A stretch of 64,000 bases of DNA, taken from Aspidapion aeneum (taxonomy: Eukaryota > Arthropoda > Insecta > Coleoptera > Brentidae). Where the stretch lies: NCBI GenBank assembly GCA_963576565.1, contig OY755038.1, positions 205,813,013-205,877,012 on the forward strand. The letters run 5' to 3'. The notes under the pieces were generated by a model. It was not told the origin of the DNA. It saw only the letters and a program-made list of their open reading frames with translations, and made no database searches. Positions 11,601 to 22,221 of the stretch are shown here, piece after piece. The stretch's first letter is position 1, and each line of letters begins with the position of its first letter. A program made the position numbers and the translations under genes.

Positions 11601-11814
11601 ATAAATAGACCACTGACTGCTAAATAAAACTCAATAAAGCATTGTTATAAATATAATATAAAATAATTGTTTTTTTTTTGACGTGACATAAATTATTTAA
11701 ATAAAAAAACTTATCCATATGATGAAATGATATGACGTCCAGTTTAAAAATAAGAAAAAAAACCTCAAATCTACCCTTAGGAATAATAAATTATTAAAAG
11801 ACTTCTTTCACCTG

Positions 11815-11945
11815 ATTGTAGAGTCGAGCACTGATATTTCCTGAAAAATTTATGAAAATTAATCCAGCGGTTCACGAGCTATCGTAGTTCGGACCTACAG
11901 ACAGACAGAGAAAGACATACATCCCCACCAACATATGAATTTAGG
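11815..11945. repeat. Repeat piece with AGCGGTTCACGAGCTATCG and CAGA run
   Basis: Contains TTTATGAAAATTAATCCAGC, then GGTTCACGAGCTATCG, then ACAGACAGACAGAGA. The same order of motifs occurs at about 36920, 48770 and in the GTGTGAGCT family. It is truncated on the right next to the LINE. Confidence 0.5.
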
Positions 11946-12299
11946 TTGCACAAGAGGCCCTCAATACATTTTAAAATATCTAAGGAACACACCGCTTATA
12001 GAAAAAAAAATTACAAATTTAACTATTTCGAGTATCTTATAGATCTTTGTGGTCATAAAAAGATCGTTTTTTGGATTATTATCTGTTTTATTGATAGTTG
12101 TGAATCCAAAATGCTGCGTAAAGAGTTCGAAGGGGTACTTAGTTTGTCAAAAGCTAAGTACGACAAAAAACCTTGGATAATGCCCACTGACATAAAAGCT
12201 CTGCCAGCAAATCCTACTCCCACGTACCCGAAGATACATGAGTATCGCGTGAGTACTGTAGCAGTAGTATGTAGCAGACGGAAGAGGGTGACAGGCGGA

Positions 12300-14620
12300 T
12301 CCCTGGCACCTTAAAATTGGGCAAGGGACAAAACCATAACAGAAAATGACGGTTGTAAAAAGAAAATAATGCTAAGGCTAAAGATACCAGACACTTGCCT
12401 CGGAAAACTAATTACGACGACATTTGGCAATGAAAAGATAGTGGATACATTCATTTTTGGTCAGGTGTTGAAAAGCACAAACGCTGTGTGTCAATACTGG
12501 TAAAAAGCAAAATGAAGAATTCTATCACAGATTTTAAATACAAATCAGAAAGAATACTTACGGTGACTAAAGTTTTTGGATATGATACTATGATAGTAGG
12601 CGCTTATGCTCCCATTAATGGCTCCGAAGAATCACTACGGAAAGCTAAATAGTGTATATAGAAAAGTCAAGCGAAATCAGGATATTATACTAGCAAAAGA
12701 TATGAATGGTAGAGTAAAGAAGCAGGATTATTGCCCAGTGGTAAAAAAATATGCTGAAGAAATCCAAAATGATAACGGAGACAGGTTAGTAGAATTCTCT
12801 GCACAAAATAACTTGAAATTAACGAATACGTGGTTCCACCATAAGGACATCCATCGCTACACTTGGGAGAGACTATCAATCCAACAAAAATCCATAATTG
12901 ACTATGTGATAGTTAAAGTAAAAAGAGGCCCAAATTGTGGCACCGATCATCGTTTATTGATAAACATGTTAGTATACTATTTTAGAACAAAAAGAAACAG
13001 CATTAATACTATACAGTTGAGCATAACAGATTTATACCAAAGAATGCTAGCACTTGAACTAAACAAAACAGAGCCTAGCTACTTTACAGAAGAAGAATAC
13101 AGTTTCATTAAAGTAGCAATGCATAAAACAGCAGCAGAAACTCTCAAAGAACGCAGGCATAAATTATTTAAACAAGAACTACGATGGATACCAGAAGACG
13201 AGAAAATTTTGATACAAGAAAAGAACTTTACAAGGCTTTACAAGAAACTCTTAACACAAAGAACTGAAAAAACTAATCGCGCCTATAAGAGTTGCGTAGA
13301 GAAATTAAGAAAGACAAAAATTCTTTTTGGGACCAGAAATGCAACAATATGAATACATATGTAGGAGGGGCCCAGTCAACAGAAGTGTGGCAAACTATAA
13401 GATCTCTAAAAACCAATAATAAAGAAATGGGAATATCGCTAATAAGTTTAGAGACATGGAAGAACTACTACGAATCCTTATTAGTAGAGCACCGCGAACA
13501 ATTTCAAGTTGAAGATTGGACGTATAAAAGAGATGAAATACGGTAAATCTGCGGGAAATTAAGACCGAAGAATTTATAAAATATGGTGGTAAAACCTTAA
13601 ACTACAGACTTCGAAATTTGTTAAATCTGTGCCTATCGCAATAGAATATTCTCAATGAGTGAAAGATATCCCACATTACCTCTTTATTTAAAAAAAAGTG
13701 ATAGGAAAAAACCAGATTGCTATAGAGGCTTAAGTGTGACAAGCGCTTTGAGTAGGTTATGGGGTAGACAGCTTTAAGAGACTTAGAAAGGTGGTGGGTC
13801 CTTTGTGGACCACTTATTTGTGATACAGCAGCTAATTAACAAATAAAGAAAAAAAAAACACGAACTACACATGACCTTTATCGACCTAAAGAAAGCGTAT
13901 GACAACGTACCTAGAAACAAGTTAATGGAAGCTTTAAAAAACCTCGGTGTCAGCAACTATTTACTAAACTGCATAAAGGAAATGTATTCAGATAATATAT
14001 CATATATTAAACAGAAAGGATATTTGTCAGAGTCAATTCCAACAACAAAAGGGCTTAGGCAGGGGTGCAGTTTATCCCCTATATTATTTAATTTGTATGT
14101 ACAAGTTGCTTTACGAAGATGGAAGCAATCATGCGAAGGTATGGGCATACCTATAGACAATTACTTTTTATTTCCGCTTAATTTTGCAGATGATCAAGTT
14201 GTATTCGCTGGTGATTTGTTTGATATGGAATTGATGTTAAGGAGACTCTACAGGCAATATAAAGAATGGGGACTAGAAGTAATCCTTGAGAAGACAGAAT
14301 CCATGGTAGTAAACTATGATGCACTGTTTGAAATTCTAATCCATGACCATCCTCAAATAAAACAAGTAAATAAGTTTAAATACCTAGGAGCCACCATACA
14401 TAAAGACGGAGCAGGTAGTACAGAAATAGACTAACGAGTTCAAAAAGCTAGATTTGTATTACGTGCTCTCCATGGAATTTGGTGAGACAATAATATATCC
14501 AAGAAAAATTAAAAAAAGAATAGTGTGAAGTCTGGACTCTTAAAGAATTGTGTATTACATCGTTTATATGGTGGTCAAATAAACCTTAAAAATATTTAAC
14601 CCATATACCTAGGAGGACAA
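12300..14620 (+). pseudogene. Non-LTR retrotransposon (LINE), endonuclease and reverse transcriptase, frameshifted
   Basis: A decayed LINE. The endonuclease part (about 12440-12960) reads KHKRCVSILVKSKM, then GYDTMIVGAYAPINGSEES, then after a frameshift DMNGRV, NDNGDRLVEF, LTNTWFHHKDIHRYTW and IDYVIV, in the order of APE-type endonucleases, ending with the TDHRL motif. The linker (12960-13870) has several stops. The reverse transcriptase (13871-14434) shows FIDLKKAYDNVPR, GLRQGCSLSPILFNLY and LNFADDQVVFAG with the FADD catalytic pair, then KTESMVVNYD and YLGATI. It ends where a Tc1-like MITE begins at 14624. Autonomous activity is impossible with these breaks. The FADDQ motif links it to the copy at 52080-52905. 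Confidence 0.85.
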
Positions 14621-14623
14621 TAT

Positions 14624-15033
14624 ACAGTACCGGCCAAAAGTAGAGTTTTTGAAAATTTTCGATAAAAAATTATTTAGAGCATTTTTATTACGTTTACAAA
14701 AAAAAAAGATTTTTCTGTATAATTTTACGCAAACATGGAAAGTACCCATTAAAAGGTTATATATGTGCTGAAAAATTCAACAAAGACTGCCTACATATAA
14801 ATTTTTAGAATTAGCAAAAATAATCAATAATGGCAAAAATCTTGCTATTTTTGGCATTTTTAGCACTTTAATAATTGTGAAATTATTAGGACATCTAACT
14901 TTTACGCCTCTAAATGATACTTGCAATTTTTACCAAAAATTACACAGAAAAAAACTAATTTTTTGGCTTTTTGCAAAAGGGCACCAGGCGTTTGTATCGA
15001 ATGTGGTGGTATATCTACTTTTGGCCGGTATTG
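14624..15033. mobile_element. Tc1-like MITE, 410 bp
   Basis: The ends are CAGTACCGGCCAAAAGTAGA and the complement TCTACTTTTGGCCGGTATTG, with TA on both sides. A second copy of the right end (TCTACTTTTGGCCGGCACTA) lies at 15065-15084, after a near-duplicate of ACAAAGTAACATTTTATTTT, so the right flank has been duplicated. No transposase. Confidence 0.85.
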
Positions 15034-15089
15034 TAGGTTCACAAAGTAACATTTTATTTTAATATCTACTTTTGGCCGGCACTATAAAT

Positions 15090-15620
15090 GCCCAAAGTAA
15101 CATTTTATTTTATTTTAGTTATCTGCACCCAGTGCATCGGCCGTCTTTGCGCAAGCGCGAGAGATGTAACAACCAATCACGTTGCGACACACATGTCTGA
15201 CACATGCGCAGTTATGAAAAATGGCAAATTTTTAGAGAGAAATATTTCAAACTTAGTATTAGAGGTTGGAAAAAGAATAAATATTTTAACACACTAGGTC
15301 TGGTAAATGCAAAGCCTTAATTATAAATTAAGTTCAAACTATTTCATTAATAACATTATTAATTTAAACAAACTTTAGACTTTTACAGTTCTGATTTTAA
15401 TTTTTAGAGAAAAAAGTGAGTTTTTTTCAAGAATATATGTTAAAGAAGCCAGTAGAGATCTTCCTTAGTTTTTGAAGGTAGGAATAAATCCTAACCTTTC
15501 AAAAAATGTAAAAACAAAACAAAATTCTTTCAGTAAACAACCTAAAATGCTTAAAAATGTTGGTCCTTAAAAATTAATATAATACAGGCCTTTAAAGATT
15601 TAAAAATAACAAAAAATTAC
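15090..15620. other. No gene seen
   Basis: AT-rich. A 69-codon frame at 15088-15297 covers a G+C-richer patch at 15125-15200, with no family match. The rest contains nothing recognisable. Confidence 0.4.
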
Positions 15621-15757
15621 CTGTGTCGGTATAACATGGTCAGCGGTATGGCATTTTTTGTCACAGTTCGTGGGATGTTTCACCTCTAGGTCAGGTCATT
15701 TTTCTGATGACAAACTGGAAGGACACCACGCCGTTGTGGGAATAGGTTGCCAGCAAA
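15621..15757 (-). pseudogene. Candidate further sina-like exon with disrupted frame
   Basis: The segment has a plausible acceptor (TTTCATTTAAG) and donor (CAG/GTAATT) and is much richer in G+C than its surroundings. One frame starts LLATYSHNGVVSFQFVIRK, which would follow NFVYE of exon 19356-19443 exactly as the next strand follows in SIAH proteins. However, the phase is off by one base at the join. That frame then meets three TGA codons, while the last part is open only in a second frame (EVKHPTNCDKKC). Either the second module is degenerating, the assembly has small indels here, or this is not an exon. The opposite strand also has a short open frame over it. Confidence 0.35.
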
Positions 15758-15839
15758 CTTAAATGAAAAACACAAAATTAGAAAATTATTGCTCCTTAAT
15801 AAAAAGGTTTAGAAAACTATTTTTTAAATAAAATATCCT

Positions 15840-15965
15840 TGTCAATATCTTCGAAATCGCGCTAGAACAAAACCGCGCAGAAACAAAATCGCGTAAGGCC
15901 CGTAAGGCCGGTTTTGTCCTTTAGGGCTGTTTTGGTCCGCTTGGTTCGGTTCAACGCGATTTTAA
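15840..15965. repeat. Degenerate short repeats of AACAAAACCGCG type
   Basis: Approximate repeats of the kind GAACAAAACCGCGC, GAAACAAAATCGCG, then in the opposite sense GGTTTTGTCC, GCTGTTTTGGTCC. Similar inward-facing degenerate runs occur at 16880-17125 and 20640-21430. Confidence 0.45.
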
Positions 15966-16030
15966 AATGGTGGTCGAAAAATCATAAAAATAAGAAATTT
16001 GACATTACAATGATTATACTCGCTTCTATA

Positions 16031-16871
16031 TAGGGTTTTAATAAAGTATGTCGCCAAACTTCAGAGGAAGACTTTTTGGGTGATTTTAAGAAAAAAACTT
16101 TATCAATTTTTTGTTTGTTTTTTCTTTATAGCTCGTGCAGTTTTTGAGATGTTTGATTTAAATTTGGAACGTGTATTTAGCTACAAGGCATACATGATTA
16201 GGCATGTCAACCATCGGGAAAAAACTTCAGAGTGCTACTTTTTAGGGGTCATGCGCCCTTCTTTCCCCTAAAACTTTTTTGCAGTAAGCCAATGGCAGAT
16301 TAAAAAATATAAAATGGATTCTTAGTTTTATTCAGAAACTTTTTGATCTCTTACAATCTTTTGTATCTCTAACCGTTTTCGAGAAAAAAATACAAAAAAT
16401 TAAAATTTGTACCCTGCTAAATGACACTAAAATTTAAAATAGTCACTACATTACATAATTTTAATTTTATGCGAATTTTATGTAATTTCTGAATAGCAAT
16501 CAAAGATACAAATTATCTTTTTTTGTATTTTTCTCAAAAACGGTTAAATACTAAAAATTGCAGATGAAAAACTTTTTGAATAAATCAAGGAATTTATTTG
16601 ATATTTTTGAAGTTACCAGTGACTTACTGCAAAAAAGTTCTGGGGTTGAAAAGGGGGCATGACCGCGGAAAAAATATCACCTTGAAGTTTTTTCCTAATA
16701 TTTTGCATGCTCAATGATGTCTGCCATGTAGCTAAATACACGTTCCAGATTTGAGCTAAACATCTCAAATACTGCACGACTTATAAAGAAAAAACTTTAT
16801 ACAAAGTTTTTTTCTTAAAATTACTCAAAGAGTAATTCTCTAATTTGGCGACATACTTTATTAACACCCTG
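16031..16871. mobile_element. Fold-back MITE, nearly full palindrome
   Basis: The two halves (about 420 bases each) are inverted copies. TTTAATAAAGTATGTCGCCA on the left pairs with TGGCGACATACTTTATTAAC on the right. Further pairs are CGTGCAGTTTTTGAGATGTT, CACGTTCC with TTTAGCTAC, and TTTTGCAGTAAG. The right end is CACCCTG followed by TA. The left end has T instead of C. Such a structure would form a long hairpin RNA if read through in the intron. Confidence 0.85.
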
Positions 16872-16879
16872 TATAATTC

Positions 16880-17125
16880 GATATTGAGAATTTATTGGCT
16901 ACGGAACGAAATAGCGATGTGCAAAATAGCGAGGTACGAAATGGCGAGTAATGACATGTATTTTGATAGTCGCTATTTTGTTACAATCGCTATTTTGTTA
17001 CACCGTTATTTTGTTACAACGCTACTTTGATAGTAGCTCTTTCATTACATCGGCATTTTGATTGTCGCTATTTCGATACAGCTATTTTAATACCCGCTAT
17101 TTTGTACATTGCTATTTCGTTTTAG
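16880..17125. repeat. Degenerate ~17-bp repeats, CGCTATTTTGTTACA type
   Basis: At least a dozen imperfect copies of a ~17-base motif. The first few read ACGAAATAGCGATGTGC-like and the later ones the complement (GTCGCTATTTTGTTACAATC). The switch of sense near 16960 makes an inverted arrangement. It directly adjoins the MITE at 16031. Confidence 0.6.
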
Positions 17126-17790
17126 AGCTTTATGGCCCTTGAAAATAACTCAGTAAAAATGACATATCGCGAAAATGGTATTCTAGTCAAGGCTACTAAT
17201 GTACTATTGGAGCGAAGATAACCAATTACTCACCAGTTTTGAAAAAGTATGCATCTTTTAAAAAGGTCATCTTCGGGCATCTCGTTTAAACAATAGTCCG
17301 TCCTTATTAGCCTCTTTTCTGGTTTTGTGACATCGATAATACTGACCTAATTTAAAAACACACACATTAGATTACATTATTACGGATGGCTAATAGATTT
17401 ACCTTAGAAACAATGATTAACAAAACATCGAATTTCTTATGTAACTATATTCAATTCAAAACTTAATAACTTCTAAACTATTGAATATAGGTAAACACTA
17501 TGTTTTAACAAATTTTGCTTAGAATTAAAGGAAGAATTGAAATGTCAAATTTTATACAGGATGCTCCCTTTAAAATCATACTATTTTGCTTTGCCAGTGC
17601 CTTACGCCAAACCTTGTTTAATTAAATATAACACCCTGTATATCATTTCATTGTTAAATTGCACTTTTCTTCCCAATTTTAAAAATATATCACCTGCCTA
17701 TGTTGCGGTTAACAGTTTTTGAGATATTGCATTTCCAAATTTTTATTTCTTTTTACTTTACCATTATCGCAGCTACTAATGGTAGAAAAA
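17126..17790. other. Unassigned, with a small MITE remnant
   Basis: No gene is seen. TTTATACAGG at 17551 and ACACCCTGTATAT at 17632 look like the ends of a short TA-flanked element. Confidence 0.4.
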
Positions 17791-18771
<981 letters not shown>

Positions 18772-19066
18772 AAAATTAAATACGAAAGTTGTTAAATCTT
18801 TTCAAAAATTTATGAACAATATTTGAAAAAAGGTCATACTCACATCTGGTCTTTATTTTTAAAAAGTAGAATTGTGACATAAAAGATATTTGACCCTTTT
18901 TCTAACATTGTTTATAAATTTATAAAAAACCTAACAACGTTCTTATTTATTTTTTTTAAAGAAAATTCACACAAAAAAACATGCAATGTGTCAAAAACAG
19001 AAAACTAGGCATGTGGAATATTTTTAAAATTAGGAAAAAAATACAATTTAGCAATGAAATAATATA

Positions 19067-19182
19067 CAGGGTATTCAATTTAATATAAAAAAGTGATTTT
19101 TTGATAAACTATAAAACTTTTACCATTTAAATTTAATAATAAAAGCACTAACCAGGGGTTCAAAATATAGTGAACCACCCTG
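19067..19182. mobile_element. Short TA-flanked CAGGGT MITE
   Basis: 116 bases from CAGGGTATTCAATTTAATAT to GAACCACCCTG, with TA on both sides. It lies about 170 bases inside the intron after exon 19356-19443. The interior is AT-rich without motif. Confidence 0.65.
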
Positions 19183-19355
19183 TACATACATATCAACCAT
19201 AGAAATTTTAGGATGTAAAAAAAACATTTTAACAAAGTAATTTCTTATTGTACATAAAATTTTCATGCCCGTAAAATAAAAATCAAAAGTAATTCCCAGA
19301 ATAATACAAATCATTTCCTGATGGACAATTATAGGCAATAAATATAAATAAATAC

Positions 19356-19443
19356 CTCATAAACAAAGTTTTTGACATCATTTTGAGCTCCAATGGCCTC
19401 GGCTGCCCACATGCAATGGTCGTATTCCTTTTTAACGCTCAAC
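19356..19443 (-). CDS. Sina-like exon: substrate-binding domain strand, module 2
   Basis: The acceptor is GATTGTTTTTTAG and the donor GAG/GTATTT. The 88 bases are 1 + 29 codons, leaving phase 0. Joined to exon 42823-43042 the frame reads RIFRLSVKKEYDHC, then MWAAEAIGAQNDVKNFVYE. The pattern KxEKYDxH, hydrophobics, IGxxxxxxNFxY is the classic core of the SIAH substrate-binding domain, which makes this tiny exon convincing despite its size and a 23.4-kb upstream intron. A 116-base MITE lies about 170 bases downstream of its donor. Confidence 0.86.
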
Positions 19444-19514
19444 CTAAAAAACAATCAGAATTTTTTTTTATAAGCGAATTTATTTTATTGTAAAATTTTT
19501 ATTATTTTTATTTC

Positions 19515-20500
19515 TATGGTTTTCAACAGTAGACGGACAATTCCAAAGAGAATGTTGAAGCCGTTTAGTTTCTTATTCTCTGAGTTAAGTGTTCACTAAT
19601 TTTTTTCTATAGCTTTAGTTTTTATCACAATAGGCAGATATTAAGCTTTTTGTTTTGCGATCTAGGCAATTTTAATTGTCAACTATCCTATTGGCAAGAA
19701 TATTTCTTCAAAGTAGTTTGTTGCATTTTTCTTCAAATAGTTTTTGGTTATGTCCTCTTAAATTTGTGTTGTGACTGAAGTGAAAAGTATCTCTTAAACT
19801 GCAAGAATAGTACTTATTTATTATTTTAAAAGTTTCAATCAAGTCTCCTCTAGTTCCTGTGTCTTAATGTTGTCAGGTTCAACTGTTTTAGCCGTTCTTC
19901 GTAGGATAGATTCTTGAGGTATTTTGGTTTGGTCTTTGAACTCCCACAATCTGTTCTATGTCCTTGACGTAAGATGAATTTCAAATGGACTGTGCATACT
20001 CAAGCTTTGGTTTCACAAATGATTTATGTAATTTCAAGATCAACTGTTATGAAAGATTTTTGAAGGCTTTTTGAATCAGGTAGATCATTTAGTTGGCTTT
20101 TTTGGTCATCTGTATGACATGCGTTTCCCACTTCAGGTCGGTAGTGATTTCCAAATCTCTTAGTTTAGTTACTGGTGTAATTTATGTCTGTTCGAAAAAG
20201 TAGCTTAGTTTTAGGTTGTTCTGACCGATATGTAACACAGTATACTAATCATTCAAGGGTATTTTCCACTTCTGCGTCCATTGTTTGAGGCTATTAAGGT
20301 CTTGTTGGAGGGCAACATGTTGTAGAAGTGCGTTAGCATACGCATGTCCATCATTAGTGAATGATGCATTTTGGGTATCGAGTCCTTGGTAGAGATCACT
20401 TAAGTAAACAATAAAGAGCAAAGGACCTAGGACTGACCCTTGAGGGACACAACTATTAAGAGATTGGTGAATGTAGATCTGTTTGGGAGAAAACAATGTT
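19515..20500 (-). pseudogene. CR1/Jockey-like LINE reverse transcriptase, 3' part
   Basis: On the minus strand: SCVPQGSVLGPLLFIVYLSD, then a degenerate catalytic region (ASFTNDGHAYA, where FADD is expected), then SLKQWTQKWK. After stops come pieces such as LRDLEITTDLKWETH, LHKSFVKPKLEYA, KDIEQIVGVQR and GDLIETFKI, the usual C-terminal order of CR1/Jockey elements (for example RPKLEY then VQRRATK). There are many stops and frameshifts, and it is 5'-truncated. It differs from the FADDQ family in the window. Confidence 0.75.
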
Positions 20501-20639
20501 GTTGTTCAGGTATAATTTTGTTGCCTATAAAAAATTCAGTAAGTTGTTTTGCCAGTATTTTCTCCATACATTTACATAAGGCACTTGTAAGACTTATGTA
20601 GGGCAATTTCCTGTTTTTAAGAAATTATTATGGTTTTTA

Positions 20640-21430
20640 AACAAAGGTATTTGAGGAAATGTCGAAAAAAAATATCGAACCGTAATTTGGTCGAATATAA
20701 AACAATCGAAATTAGAAGAGCCGAAAATAATTTCAACGAAACGTAGTTTTGTCGATCCGTAAATATTTGAAAATAATATAGTCGAAACGCAAAAGCGTCG
20801 AAATGGAGATATATCGAAATATCGAAACGCAAAAAAGGCGAAGCGTAAAAAAGTAGAATCGTAAAATCGTCGATTCACAGCTTCAAACAACGCGCCACGT
20901 TGCCAATTGTACGTAGATCTTGAAGGTATAAATTTAAACTAATTATCATCCTCCTAACAAAATGAGGTGATCCTACATTTCCTAAAGCTCAAAAGATTCT
21001 TGAATATATGTATGTGTAAACACCTCAAAAGGGTTAGATACTTACTAACCAAAACGTCGTGTTTAAGATGAATAAAGAGAAACTTTGATTTTACTCAATC
21101 ATTCTACGAGATTCAAACAAAGTGTCATTGCCAGTTCCATGAATTTGGCTAAGAAATTTTGTTAGATATGGCGACATATTTTCGACTCTTTTACGGTTGG
21201 GCCATTCTGCGATTCGACTCAACTACGTTTCTATGCTTTTGCGTTTCGACATTTTTAAGCATCGGCGAAATTACGCTTCGTCTAAATTATTTTCTGCGTT
21301 CGTTTCGTTTAATCTATTTTCATCTATTTTATTTTCGACAAAATTACGGTTCTACTCTTTTTTCGATTATTCTACGTTTCGACAAAACTTTTTTCGATCT
21401 TCTTGTGGGTCGCTGTAGAAGCAGAACGTT
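20640..21430. repeat. Inward-facing degenerate TCGAAACG-type repeats
   Basis: At 20655-20885 there are about fifteen loose copies of TCGAAACGYAAAA on the plus strand. At 21170-21400 the complement dominates (TTTTGCGTTTCGAC, TACGGTTCTAC). Between them are about 280 unrelated bases. Short frames here are phase artefacts of the repeat. Confidence 0.6.
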
Positions 21431-22125
21431 GTAGTAAACCACGGCAAAAAGATTTAAAAAAACTGTCATTTTGTTGGGACACCTTATCAATAACATATTT
21501 TTAATACAACTTCTCAAATCAGTTGAAAATATTATTTAAATAAAATAATTTATTGTACGCTATAGGTTTCGAAACGTGTTAGCGTTTGCATTTCGAGCAA
21601 ATTGGAAAATAAAACAAATTGTTTAATGTATTACATTTTAAATATTGACATTAATGTTTTTTAATGAAAAATTTTAACTTACAAATATACATTGTATTGT
21701 TTATTGTATGCAAATAGTGCTAACCATTTTGATTGAACAGTTTTATTTTAGCTTGACTCCGTAGGCTGGTGACTTAAAGCTTTTGTAAATACTTCCCAAT
21801 AAGCTAGAGAAATTTGGTAGGTAAATATCGTTTCAACAAAAATTTAATTAATTTTTTGATTACAAAGAAATTTAAAATGGTGGATATAAAAATATTATTT
21901 ACAAACCGATTTGTCTCAAATTTAGAACTTTGTGGTGTTTAAAGTCACTCAAAATAATTTTTAGCCATCAAGTTTAAAGACTTGTTAGAATTATTTGGCT
22001 TAAAAACTCCGCTGATTGACGCTAGCGTCTGATGGTGGGTAATCAGCGTTGCTCTGGCCTGAAAGACAGAAGAGCTGTCGTAGGTCAAGGATGATTTATT
22101 TTTCTTTGCAATAGATCTTTTCATC
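21431..22125. other. No gene seen
   Basis: AT-rich. A G+C-richer patch at 22010-22075 (GCTGATTGACGCTAGCGTC) has no recognised identity. Confidence 0.4.
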
Positions 22126-22126
22126 G

Positions 22127-22129
<3 letters not shown>

Positions 22130-22186
<57 letters not shown>
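22130..22186. repeat. (TA)n microsatellite
   Basis: About 28 AT dinucleotides, abutting the left arm of the large inverted repeat. A similar run is at 28715-28758. Confidence 0.95.
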
Positions 22187-22188
<2 letters not shown>

Positions 22189-22221
22189 CTAGAATCTCTC
22201 GTATCTCGGTAGATAGCGCTT

